This document shows, piece by piece, positions 26,325 to 34,362 of a stretch of 64,000 nucleotides of DNA. A program made the translations under genes and the position numbers. Numbering within the stretch: position 1 is the first letter of the stretch; each line of letters opens with the position of its first letter. Below the pieces are notes generated by a model that was not told the origin of the DNA, ran no database searches, and saw nothing but the letters and a program-made list of their open reading frames with translations. The DNA is taken from contig CAXORL010000005.1 of assembly GCA_964211495.1 (NCBI GenBank), positions 1 through 64,000 of the forward strand, given 5' to 3'. Origin of the DNA: Faucicola osloensis_B. Its GTDB lineage: Bacteria > Pseudomonadota > Gammaproteobacteria > Pseudomonadales > Moraxellaceae.

Positions 26325-26717
26325 GCTTTTTCCTTTTAATGTGTTGTCATTATAGGTCAATCATCCTACAAATTCGTGAACGCATCCTAGGCGCAGCGTA
26401 TCTCATTTTGGCTACATTTGGCGCATAGGCATTATAATTGGTGCAGTTGGCGAAAAATAAAGCAATGGCTGTTAAAAAGCCATCAATAAAAGGCTGAATA
26501 AAATAGCCTGGATAAGATAGCCTCGATAAGAACAATAGGCTATCAAAAACCATCAAGTAGATATCCTAATAAGTATGATGGGCATCGGCAGCGACGCCAT
26601 TGCCACTGGCATAGATATTGGCGAGAAAATATTGGACTTGCTGTTCGTATTCAGACGTTGAGGTCATACCGCATTCCGCGAAAGTTGATGGGGTCAAAAG
26701 GTTTATATTGCGTCTGT
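26325..26717. other. Intergenic region with short imperfect repeats and a gene remnant
   Basis: About 390 bp. Bases 26490-26545 contain several copies of a unit like ATAAAATAGCCT/AATAGGCTAT in both orientations, which could fold. Bases 26566-26667 hold a short Sel1-like fragment. No intact gene. Confidence 0.4.
26566..26667 (-). pseudogene. Fragment resembling one Sel1/TPR repeat
   Basis: A 33-codon frame from ATG 26667 to TAG 26566 contains QYFLANIYASGNGVAADA, the spacing of a Sel1 repeat (LGxxYxxGxGVxxD). It is far too short for a functional Sel1 protein and stops abruptly, so it looks like a decayed remnant. It lies 50 bp after the HerA-like gene on the same strand. It could also be a chance match or a very small protein. 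Confidence 0.3.
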
Positions 26718-29111
26718 TTATAGCGGCTGATACAACACGCCGACCAACAACACCGTGATATCCTTCGCTGCCGGGGCAATCTGTACAGTATCAAGTGCTA
26801 TTGACTGAGCATCATACGTGGTTGCCAAGGTGTCGATTTGGCTTTGTAACTGCTGCCCAATGCTGTCTAACTCCTGCTGCAGCTGCTGACGAATCGCATC
26901 AAGCTCTGCGACGGTTTGTTTGTTGGCATTGATATCGCCCACCGAGTTCATGGCACGTTTGACGTTATTGATATTGGTCTGTGACAACGCTTTGCGCCCC
27001 ATAAACGCCCCTAAGACCGCAGAACCAATACTGACCCCTGCATCAAGCCAGCCTTTGCTCGACTCAGCGGCTTGTTGTTGGTATTTTTCATTGGCGGCTT
27101 GCAGTTTTTCGGCTAGCGCGTCTTGTTTTTTAGCAAAGCTATCACGCAGCTGGGCAATGGCGATATCACGCTGTTCATGCAGCGGTACGATGAGCCGATT
27201 GCGGAAGGCTTCTTCGCTCTCTGCCACTTCGCTATACAGCTTTAAACTATCGACATACCACAAATTTAACACTTGCTGCTGACGGATGGCTTCTTTCACA
27301 TCTTTTTCCCAAGTTTTCCATGATGCCTTGTCGAGCGCTTGGGTAGGCAGTTGTTTGAGCACAGCAGGTTGGTGCGGTGACGATTGTAACTGCTCAAAGG
27401 TCAAATCACTTAAAATCGCTTGATGCCAATCTACCACCAACGGCGGCTCACCAAATGCTGTGGTTAATAATAGCTGCTGCTGACTTTGGGCACCTGATTT
27501 TTTGTCATTAAAAAATACCCGCGCATAGGCAAAGGCAGTAGGCTCATAGAAGGTTTGCCCATCTCCCGCCATGTCTTTGGGGGCATAATACAAGCCCACA
27601 TCCTTAGGCAAGGCAGGCGGCTGACTCATGGTGCTTGCTAATGGATTGATGGCAGGCATGGTGGCTTGAGCTTGCGCTGGGTCTGTAGGAGCAGCGGCTT
27701 GGCTATTGGCTTTGAGCTGTGCTATGGCTTGTTTGCTAAGCGGTCCTGATAAGTAGTTGAGCGTGAAGCGGGTGCTAAAAATCACAGGACTGGCGTCATG
27801 CACATTGTGCAGCAAAAATTGGCGTTTACCAAGTTTATCAAACCACGCATTGAGCGCCGCTTTGTCCAGTCCACTGCTACCGCTGGCAGAGAGCAAGCCA
27901 TCCATCACCCGTTCACGGTCTTGGGCAGTCTGCAACCGACCGATAAACCAAGTACCCGCATTGGATAAGGCTTTGTAATCCAAGTCCACTGGGTTTTGGG
28001 TTGATAACACAATCCCCAAACCAAATGCACGCGCTTGTTTTAGTAGTGTCAATAGCAATACTTTGGTCGGTGGATTGCCAATCGGCGGTAGATAGCCAAA
28101 CACTTCATCCATGTACAAAATTGCCCGCAAGGTTGAGGTGCCTTGCTGACGGCGCATCCAGCCCAATAAATTGGTGAGTAACAAGGTGACAAAAAATAGA
28201 CGCTCATCGTCGGATAGATGGGCAATATTGAGCACACTGGTTTGCGCTTTGCCGTTTTTATCATAAAACAGTGCGCCAGCATCCAGCGGCATGCCTTTAA
28301 GCCAGCTGGCAAAACTCGGCGATGCCAAAAGCGTGTTGAGCTTCATCGCCAGTGCGCTACGGTCTTTATCCGCAAATACTTGTGACAGCGGCAGGATGCC
28401 GATTTTGTCAAACGCTGGCGTTTGGATTTGGGTAATCAAATCCACCAAGGTTAAAGTTTGGTTATTATCCCAGGCGTTTTTAAGTAGCTGTGCCAAAAAC
28501 ACATGCTCTGGGGCAAGGTTATCCCCATCGACTTTTAATAGCACCAACAGTGCCGACACTGTCGCATCGATATACTCAGCATAACCTTCGCTATCTTGTT
28601 TGACACTATCGGGCGGAGGCACGAGATTGCCAAGTAGCGCAATCGGTAAGCCATTCTCGCTACCTGGGGTATAGACACTGACACGATTGGCGGCTTTGAG
28701 TGCTTGCACACGCTCCGGGGTTTGAAAACTTTTGCCAAGCCCTTGTTGCCAGTTTTCTGCGGTTTGCTTGGCAAAATCTGCCACACTCATACCCGCTTGA
28801 CTTGCCATGCCGCTATCAATCCATGGCTCAAAGTCACTGGCTGCCAAATTTGGGAACGTCAATGCCAAATTACCCAAGTCACCTTTGGGGTCAATCGCAA
28901 TCACCGGAATATTATCCAGCGCGGCTTCTTCCAGTAAGCTAATCCCTAAACCCGTCTTACCCGAGCCCGTCATGCCGATAATCACCGCATGGGTTGTTAA
29001 GTCAGCTGCATCATATAGGGTTGCTTGACCTTGTGTACGCTCTGGGTACACGTCTTGACCGAGATAAAATTGACCGATACTATCAGCAATATTATTGGTG
29101 AGCGTTGGCAT
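26718..29111 (-). CDS. HerA-like ATPase (helicase HerA / DUF853-type, YjgR-like)
   Basis: FtsK/HerA-class P-loop ATPase of 797 residues. Walker A is GMTGSGKT (K52), followed by VIAIDPKGDLGNL. Walker B is ILYMDEVFGYLPP. LSTQNPVDLDYKALSNAGTWFIGRLQ holds the sensor and arginine-finger region. The last 230 residues are rich in Gln/Ala/Glu and form a long predicted coiled coil interrupted by a short Gly/Ala helix (GVSIGSAVLGAFMGR, near 690), possibly amphipathic. A GAGGG ribosome site precedes the start. There is no NurA nuclease or SIR2 partner nearby, so this is the housekeeping-like type, not an obvious defence HerA. The exact role is unknown. Confidence 0.85.
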   Translation of the reverse strand: MPTLTNNIADSIGQFYLGQDVYPERTQGQATLYDAADLTTHAVIIGMTGSGKTGLGISLLEEAALDNIPVIAIDPKGDLGNLALTFPNLAASDFEPWIDSGMASQAGMSVADFAKQTAENWQQGLGKSFQTPERVQALKAANRVSVYTPGSENGLPIALLGNLVPPPDSVKQDSEGYAEYIDATVSALLVLLKVDGDNLAPEHVFLAQLLKNAWDNNQTLTLVDLITQIQTPAFDKIGILPLSQVFADKDRSALAMKLNTLLASPSFASWLKGMPLDAGALFYDKNGKAQTSVLNIAHLSDDERLFFVTLLLTNLLGWMRRQQGTSTLRAILYMDEVFGYLPPIGNPPTKVLLLTLLKQARAFGLGIVLSTQNPVDLDYKALSNAGTWFIGRLQTAQDRERVMDGLLSASGSSGLDKAALNAWFDKLGKRQFLLHNVHDASPVIFSTRFTLNYLSGPLSKQAIAQLKANSQAAAPTDPAQAQATMPAINPLASTMSQPPALPKDVGLYYAPKDMAGDGQTFYEPTAFAYARVFFNDKKSGAQSQQQLLLTTAFGEPPLVVDWHQAILSDLTFEQLQSSPHQPAVLKQLPTQALDKASWKTWEKDVKEAIRQQQVLNLWYVDSLKLYSEVAESEEAFRNRLIVPLHEQRDIAIAQLRDSFAKKQDALAEKLQAANEKYQQQAAESSKGWLDAGVSIGSAVLGAFMGRKALSQTNINNVKRAMNSVGDINANKQTVAELDAIRQQLQQELDSIGQQLQSQIDTLATTYDAQSIALDTVQIAPAAKDITVLLVGVLYQPL

Positions 29112-29164
29112 GGGATTCCCTCAAAATTTTTATAAGTAATGATTTATCGCCAACATGACGACTG

Positions 29165-29195
29165 GTCTAATTGTCTAACTGTCTAATTGTCTAAG
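29165..29195. repeat. Four tandem copies of GTCTAAnT
   Basis: GTCTAATT, GTCTAACT, GTCTAATT and GTCTAAG follow directly, 54-84 bp upstream of the HerA-like start. Copy number could vary by slippage and alter promoter spacing. Confidence 0.55.
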
Positions 29196-29381
29196 AAGCT
29201 GAGTGGCGGTATGTCAGTTTTATTATATGTAAAATTTTATCATTTCGCCTAGCAAAATTTGTCGATTCCTTTATCGAGCCTTCAATCAATTTTTTAGCGC
29301 CGCAAACATAATTCTTAATAATTTTTGATACCAAATTTTGAAGTTTACCCGCTTACTTTTGGGTATTAAAAGCTGAGCAAT

Positions 29382-29409
29382 AAAAAAAGCGATGGGTGAC
29401 ATCGCTTTT
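29382..29409 (-). terminator. Intrinsic terminator of the lemA-TPM gene run
   Basis: On the minus strand AAAAGCGATG and CATCGCTTTT form a stem with a 5-nt loop, with further U residues. Confidence 0.85.
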
Positions 29410-29450
29410 GGTAGGATTGCATCATCGCAACCTACTAATTAAGTTTAAAA

Positions 29451-30044
29451 CTACTTTATGAAAATCATCTTGTCAGCGATTTCGTTGCCGTTTGGGTCAT
29501 TGTCCAATTGGTAATATTGACGAAGCAATTGCCCCACATCGCCCAATAGCGCAACCAAGCTCTCAATGTGTCGATTGGCTTTGATACCTTCGATAGCCTT
29601 GTCGCACATCGCTTGCCACATGGTTGGCATCACATGGCTATTGATGCCTCTATCGGCGACAATCTCCAGACGCCGCTCACAGATATTAAGATACACCAAT
29701 ACCCCGGTATTATCCTGCGTATCCCAGACGCGATAATCCCCAAAAACTTCGATCGCTCTGTCTCGGCTGTTTTGTAGCCGTGCCGACGAAATAGGCAAAT
29801 GATTCTCAATCACTAGCACCACTTCGCCGCGATGCCCTTGCTCAGCTTCGGTAATTGCTTGATTGAGCAGTTGTTGGGCAGTAGGTGTTAACCAGCGATT
29901 GTGCAGGCTAGGTATAAACGCAACTTGATGCCACCATCTAGCCCAACTTGGCACAGTGGAAGCCACTGTCGCCATCGGTGAGGTGTAAGCAATGGTTTCT
30001 TCGTTGGCACCACTCGTTGCAGTTATTGGGTCATTTGTGCTCAT
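29451..30044 (-). CDS. TPM-domain protein without signal peptide
   Basis: Protein of 197 residues with one TPM domain (about 50-165): LTPTAQQLLNQAITEAEQGHRGEVVLVIE, cut by a helix, then VFGDYRVWDTQDNTGVLVYL and RRLEIVADRGIN. TPM domains occur in thylakoid repair proteins and in bacterial membrane proteins of unknown role. This version has a short N-terminal region with no signal and no membrane helix at the C-terminus, unlike its upstream neighbour. It lies 93 nt after the ygcG-like gene in the lemA operon. Confidence 0.85.
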   Translation of the reverse strand: MSTNDPITATSGANEETIAYTSPMATVASTVPSWARWWHQVAFIPSLHNRWLTPTAQQLLNQAITEAEQGHRGEVVLVIENHLPISSARLQNSRDRAIEVFGDYRVWDTQDNTGVLVYLNICERRLEIVADRGINSHVMPTMWQAMCDKAIEGIKANRHIESLVALLGDVGQLLRQYYQLDNDPNGNEIADKMIFIK

Positions 30045-30137
30045 GAAAATTCCATAAAAAATAATGAAGTATATAGTTGATGATAATGGGTAAATTTAAA
30101 ATAATTTTTTAATAACTAGCCGATTACTGACTACTGA

Positions 30138-31403
30138 TTACCAATCGCCCCCAGCGCCACCACCGCCAAAGCCGCCACCGCCGCCACTAAATCCACCACC
30201 GCCAAAGCCGCCACCACCAAATCCACCGCCGCCAAAGCCGCCACCCGGTAAGAAAACAACCCCACCGCCGCCTCTGCCACCGCGACCACTACCGCCCCCA
30301 CGAAATAGCAAGAATAAAAAGACAATAAACGCCACAAATATACTACTCAGCAAGCCTGCACCAAAGATTGTACCAAGCGTTACAATGCCACCTGCCGTAG
30401 CAATAGAACCAAAAAATCGCCCTAATATACTGGTCAAAATCATGCCAGCGACAAAGCCAAAAAAGCCTAGGAAGATAAGCGGTATGCCGCCCTCTTGATT
30501 TGACTGAGCATTGCTATTGGTATTGACTCGATTGGCATCCGCTTGCTTTAAAATAGCAGGATCGGTCGTCAAACGTTCTTCAATGCGATTAATCCCCGCT
30601 GTGATACCCCCGGCATAATCGCCTTGTTTAAATCTTGGGGTTATGTCATCGCTAATAATGCGTTTAGCGACGGCATCAGGAATAGTACCTTCAAGTCCAT
30701 AGCCTGTTAAGATATACATTTTACGGTCATTGACGGCAACAACCATCAACAGACCTTGATCGGTGTCTTTTTTGCCCAGTTTCCAGCGATCAGCGACCTT
30801 CATTGAATAGTCAAAAATATCCTCGCCATTGGTGGTTGGTACAATAACCACAGCTGCTTGCGCCAAGCCGCGGTCATTAAGACTACGGAGTTTGGTTTCA
30901 ATCGCCTGTTTATCACTGGCTGATAGAATTTTTGCTTCATCAATGACAGGGTTATTTAGGATTAGTTTATCAGCTGCGACAGGAGCTTGGGTTGATTGCT
31001 TGGATATGGTCTGAGCATTGGCGGTAGCTGTTGCCTGATTGCCAGTTGCTTGGGTGCTACCTGGTATCGGCAGTGCATCATTGCCTAACGTCTCTTTAAT
31101 TGCATCATTATTAAGTACAGCATCATTGAGCGCTTCATTGGTTTGTGCGGTTTTGGCGATCGCAACCATGTCCTCAACACTATGATCTTGTAATGTGGGC
31201 TTAGCGGTAACGGTTGCGGAATTGGCTGTCGCTGTGGCAGTTTCTGCAACGGCTGCCATGGGCATTGACAGCCCAATGCCCATCGTCAGTGCAGTAAAGG
31301 TACTTAATAGCAAGCGCTTGGCTAATAAACGAGACGACAGTTTTTGCGGCTGTTTATGCGAGCGCTGTAAATTGGGCTGTGTCTTTACAATATTCAATGA
31401 CAC
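30138..31403 (-). CDS. YgcG-family TPM-domain membrane protein with Gly-rich tail
   Basis: Protein of 421 residues. It has a signal peptide (about 26-54, ending MAAVAETA) and a low-complexity Thr/Ala segment (55-150). The TPM domain (about 150-275) includes NDRGLAQAAVVIVPTTNG and YILTGYGLEGTIPD. Two or three membrane helices lie at about 305-370. The tail is GGGFGGGG repeats with a terminal Trp, typical of YgcG proteins. The GTG start is supported by GAGGA 7 nt before it. LemA plus YgcG pairs are common and are thought to work together in the envelope; the function is unproven. Confidence 0.88.
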   Translation of the reverse strand: MSLNIVKTQPNLQRSHKQPQKLSSRLLAKRLLLSTFTALTMGIGLSMPMAAVAETATATANSATVTAKPTLQDHSVEDMVAIAKTAQTNEALNDAVLNNDAIKETLGNDALPIPGSTQATGNQATATANAQTISKQSTQAPVAADKLILNNPVIDEAKILSASDKQAIETKLRSLNDRGLAQAAVVIVPTTNGEDIFDYSMKVADRWKLGKKDTDQGLLMVVAVNDRKMYILTGYGLEGTIPDAVAKRIISDDITPRFKQGDYAGGITAGINRIEERLTTDPAILKQADANRVNTNSNAQSNQEGGIPLIFLGFFGFVAGMILTSILGRFFGSIATAGGIVTLGTIFGAGLLSSIFVAFIVFLFLLFRGGGSGRGGRGGGGVVFLPGGGFGGGGFGGGGFGGGGFSGGGGGFGGGGAGGDW

Positions 31404-31593
31404 CTGTGTTTCCTCAAAGTATGCAATTTTTTTATTATGATGTAGTCAATTCAACAACTATTTTAAAAAAATAAAAAATCAGTCTGAAAATTTGTGCAAA
31501 TCTTATCCAATGAGCCTGCCACCGACTGATGGCAGACTATTTAAAAAAATCTTCTTAACTCTTAACCCTACAGTTAACATTAACAATGGTGAA

Positions 31594-32319
31594 TTAGGGT
31601 TTCGCTGTCGCGGTAGCCGAATTATTTACAGGCTGACCACCGGCATTGGCAGTGTTGCCATTGTTTTGCACTGGCTGACCGCCCGCATTTGCGGTGTTGG
31701 TATTATTATTGCCAAAATCAACGGTTGGTGCAGTGGAGATTTGCGCCTCATTGGCCACAGTAAAGTTTGGACGGGTATGCATACCAAACACTTTTGCGGT
31801 GATATTGGTTGGGAATTGGCGTACGGTAGTGTTATAAGTTTGAACGTCTTGGATATAACGACCACGTGCCACGGTAATGCGGTTTTCGGTGCCTTCAAGC
31901 TGTGCTTGTAACTCTTGGAATTGTTTGTCCGCTTTTAGGTCAGGATAGCGTTCTGACACCGCCATTAGGCGCGATAACGCACTGCCCAATTGATCTTGCG
32001 CTTGTTGATAGCGTTGGAAAGCCGCTGGGTCATTAAGTACATCGGCACTCACATTGATAGTCGTGGCTTGTGAACGCGCTTGTGTGACTTGGGTTAAAGT
32101 CGCTTGTTCGTGCTGGGCATAACGCTCAACGACTTTGACCAAGTTTGGAATCAAGTCAGCACGGCGCTGGTATTGGTTGACTACTTCTGACCATGAGGCG
32201 TTGATTTGCTCATCTTGCGCTTGCATAGCGTTATAACCACAACCTGTTAAATTGGCAGAACCCACCACTAACGCTGCGGCTAATAAGGTGTTTTTTACTG
32301 TGGTATTGAATGGTTTCAT
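31594..32319 (-). CDS. lemA: LemA family lipoprotein
   Basis: LemA protein of 241 residues. The N-terminal signal ends in a lipobox (LTGC, Cys near 27), so it is probably an envelope lipoprotein. SWSEVVNQYQRRADLIPNLV starts the long helical LemA bundle (about 43-190), with YPDLKADKQFQELQAQLEGTE, split at Lys, as a second hallmark. A Asn/Gly/Ala-rich repeat (about 205-235: two units of GGQPVQNNGNTANA type) ends the protein and is unusual. First gene of the lemA, ygcG-like, TPM run; a 190-nt gap separates it from the second. GGAAAA precedes the start. Confidence 0.9.
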   Translation of the reverse strand: MKPFNTTVKNTLLAAALVVGSANLTGCGYNAMQAQDEQINASWSEVVNQYQRRADLIPNLVKVVERYAQHEQATLTQVTQARSQATTINVSADVLNDPAAFQRYQQAQDQLGSALSRLMAVSERYPDLKADKQFQELQAQLEGTENRITVARGRYIQDVQTYNTTVRQFPTNITAKVFGMHTRPNFTVANEAQISTAPTVDFGNNNTNTANAGGQPVQNNGNTANAGGQPVNNSATATAKP

Positions 32320-32507
32320 AAGTTTTCCTCAAAAATAAATTAAATAAAGCGATGTCTAGGTTTTTGAAAATTATGAAGCTATGTGTGGCTACTGTAAATT
32401 TACGTTTTGTATAGTGCTGTATGGTTTTGTATCAAACTGCAGCCCCATGAAACCACGCTTATAAACCCGGCTAGGCTTGGTTGAAAGATGCCCTATCAGT
32501 ATGCCAT

Positions 32508-32537
32508 AAAAAAAGACCAGCCAACGCTGATCTTTTT
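32508..32537 (-). terminator. Intrinsic terminator of the distal YceI gene
   Basis: GACCAGC and GCTGATC pair with one mismatch around a 4-nt loop between A and T runs; on the minus strand it ends in seven U. Confidence 0.8.
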
Positions 32538-32563
32538 GATTACCTTCACTATCTACTAAAAAA

Positions 32564-33214
32564 TTATTGCTGAGCGGCTTCAATTTGAATGACTAACTTC
32601 ACTTTTTTACTCACACCCATTTTGACATAACCATCAATCCCCCAATCGGTACGGTCAATCGTGGTTTCAAAATCACCACCGTACACATATGCCATGAGTA
32701 AAGGACTTGGATAGCTATTAAATTTGCTTGCTGTCAACGTGATAGGTCGAGTTTTTTTGAGCAAAGTTAAATTGCCTTTAATTTGGTGTAGTTTACCCTT
32801 TTTAAAAATAAATTTGGTAGAGGTAAAGTGGGCAGTTGGATATTTATCTGCATTAAAAAAGTCTTTACTCTTTAAGTGTTCATCAAATGCTTTATGACCT
32901 GTTTGCAATTTTTCCAACGGAATATCCAGGTCAATTTGCCCTGTTTGATTGTCGGGGTCAAATACCATGTCGCCTTCCAAGCCATAAAACCCACCATGAT
33001 TGGTCGAAGTACCAAAATGGTCAATACTAAATCGTACATTGGTGTGCATCGGGTCAAGTTTATAGTTGATTGAATCAGATTTGACGATTTTTTTGCTTAC
33101 TGCTTTTGCGCCTAGGCTGAAAGTTTTAGCCAAGGCTTTTTTGGTCAAAATGGCGGTGGTTGCCACACCAGCAAGTTTGGCAAGTTTTCCTAAGTTGTTA
33201 GTTTTATCTGTCAT
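32564..33214 (-). CDS. YceI family protein lacking a classical signal peptide
   Basis: Lipocalin-like YceI domain of 216 residues. The domain begins near residue 50 (YKLDPMHTNVRFSIDHFG) and ends with TTIDRTDWGIDGYVKMGVSKKVKL. YceI proteins bind isoprenoids or related lipids, mostly in the periplasm. Here the N-terminus (TDKTNNLGKLAKLAGVATTA, then Lys-rich) has a weak hydrophobic stretch but no clean cleavage site, so it may stay inside or be anchored. It is a paralogue of the next gene upstream, 178 nt away. AAGGAA precedes the ATG. Confidence 0.87.
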   Translation of the reverse strand: MTDKTNNLGKLAKLAGVATTAILTKKALAKTFSLGAKAVSKKIVKSDSINYKLDPMHTNVRFSIDHFGTSTNHGGFYGLEGDMVFDPDNQTGQIDLDIPLEKLQTGHKAFDEHLKSKDFFNADKYPTAHFTSTKFIFKKGKLHQIKGNLTLLKKTRPITLTASKFNSYPSPLLMAYVYGGDFETTIDRTDWGIDGYVKMGVSKKVKLVIQIEAAQQ

Positions 33215-33344
33215 GAACTTTCCTTTTATTATTAATCGTTAAAAATGGCATTGGTTTGAACATTTTAACTTATCAATTGAATCAAGCTGTGCAAAGTGTG
33301 TTGGCAAAGTTCAGTATTTGTGAAATTATCTATCGTAAAAACGT

Positions 33345-33374
33345 AAAAAAGCCAATGCGTTAACATTGGCTTTT
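33345..33374 (-). terminator. Intrinsic terminator of the proximal YceI gene
   Basis: AAAAGCCAATG and CATTGGCTTTT stem with a 7-nt loop on the minus strand; six U follow. Each YceI gene therefore has its own terminator. Confidence 0.85.
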
Positions 33375-33392
33375 GGGTAACGCTAAGCAAGC

Positions 33393-34088
33393 TTATTGTT
33401 GTACCGCTTCAACTTGGATATTGAGTTTGACGTCTTTAGCAAAACCCATTTTGACATAGGTATCCATGCCCCATTTGGTGCGGTCAATGGTAGTCTCAAA
33501 ATCACCGCCACATACTTGCGCATTTTTCAGCATTGGGCTGTTGTAGCAGTTAAATTTGGTAGCTTTCAAGCTGACTGGGTTGGTTTTACCCAATAGCGTC
33601 AAGTTACCGTCAACTTTCGTTACTTTGCCATTTTTGAAATGGAATTTGGTTGATTTAAAATTAGCCGTTGGGTATTTTTCAGCGTTAAAGAATTCGGCTG
33701 ATTTTAAATGGTTGGTAAAATGTTCGTTACCCGTGTCAAGACTATTGACAGGAATGTCAACGTTGATGCTGCCAGTATTTTTGGCTGGGTTGTAGTTCAA
33801 GTCACCTGTTACGCCGTAGAAACCACCTTGGTTGGTTGTTGTACCGAAGTGATCAATCGCAAAACGTACATTGGCGTGGTTTGGGTCTAGTTTGTAGCTG
33901 GTGCTGTTGCTTGGCTTAACTTTTTCTACTTTGGCGGTTTTAGGCGCTTTTGTGACCGCTGCAGGTTGAGCCGCGGTTTCACCGACTTTTTGCGTTTCAC
34001 CGTTTTGCGAGATAACCAATTCTGCATTGGCAAATTGTGTGGCTAACAACGCTGTGATAGCGGTAGTGACTAAAAGTTTGCTATTCAT
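33393..34088 (-). CDS. Periplasmic YceI family protein
   Basis: Protein of 231 residues with a clear signal peptide (LLVTTAITALLATQFANA, cut near 22). A linker rich in Ala/Lys/Pro (about 25-62) follows. The YceI domain starts YKLDPNHANVRFAIDHFG and ends TTIDRTKWGMDTYVKMGFAKDVKL. A Cys pair (NCYNSP and AQVCGGD) sits where the paralogue has Ser and Tyr, so a disulfide may be possible in the periplasm. GAGGAA precedes the start. Likely lipid or quinone-precursor binding. Confidence 0.9.
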   Translation of the reverse strand: MNSKLLVTTAITALLATQFANAELVISQNGETQKVGETAAQPAAVTKAPKTAKVEKVKPSNSTSYKLDPNHANVRFAIDHFGTTTNQGGFYGVTGDLNYNPAKNTGSINVDIPVNSLDTGNEHFTNHLKSAEFFNAEKYPTANFKSTKFHFKNGKVTKVDGNLTLLGKTNPVSLKATKFNCYNSPMLKNAQVCGGDFETTIDRTKWGMDTYVKMGFAKDVKLNIQVEAVQQ

Positions 34089-34298
34089 GGGATTTTCCTC
34101 GATATATTATAAGAGCTGTGTGGGCTTACAAAACATTGTTAAGGAAACTTAACTTAGTCTATGTAGGATTAAGTTATTATAACATATACCTTTCCCTTGT
34201 TATCGTGTATTGTTTGTAAATTGTTGCTAGTGTTTGACCGAGCCAAGGCTTTTATTGTGACAGCCTTTATTGGCCTAGTCGAGTTAGGTTACGTCATT

Positions 34299-34325
34299 AA
34301 AAAAGGACAGCTTTGCCATCCTTTT
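34299..34325 (-). terminator. Intrinsic terminator of purL
   Basis: On the minus strand GGATGGC and GCTGTCC pair (two G-U) around AAA and are followed by TTTTTT. It lies about 40 nt after the purL stop. Confidence 0.8.
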
Positions 34326-34362
34326 ATAAAAAAATCAACTATGTTAACTTTCATCTTAATTT

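Larger units (their letters stand above)
29112..29450. other. AT-rich region upstream of the HerA-like gene
   Basis: No gene. It holds four tandem 8-bp units at 29165-29195 in the presumed promoter or leader of the HerA-like gene, and the terminator of the TPM gene at 29382-29409. Confidence 0.5.

Noticed and set aside
26350..26556. Minus-strand frame of 68 codons in the LOG/HerA gap
   Set aside because: It runs through short inverted repeat units, has no ribosome site or family likeness, and overlaps the start of the LOG gene.
26718..29111. HerA-based defence system (HerA with NurA, SIR2 or DUF4297)
   Set aside because: No nuclease or effector gene is adjacent; the neighbours are housekeeping and the coiled-coil C-terminus fits the common HerA-like/YjgR group.
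30131..30337. Val/Ala-rich frame at the end of the ygcG-like gene
   Set aside because: It is the out-of-frame reading of the glycine-repeat tail.
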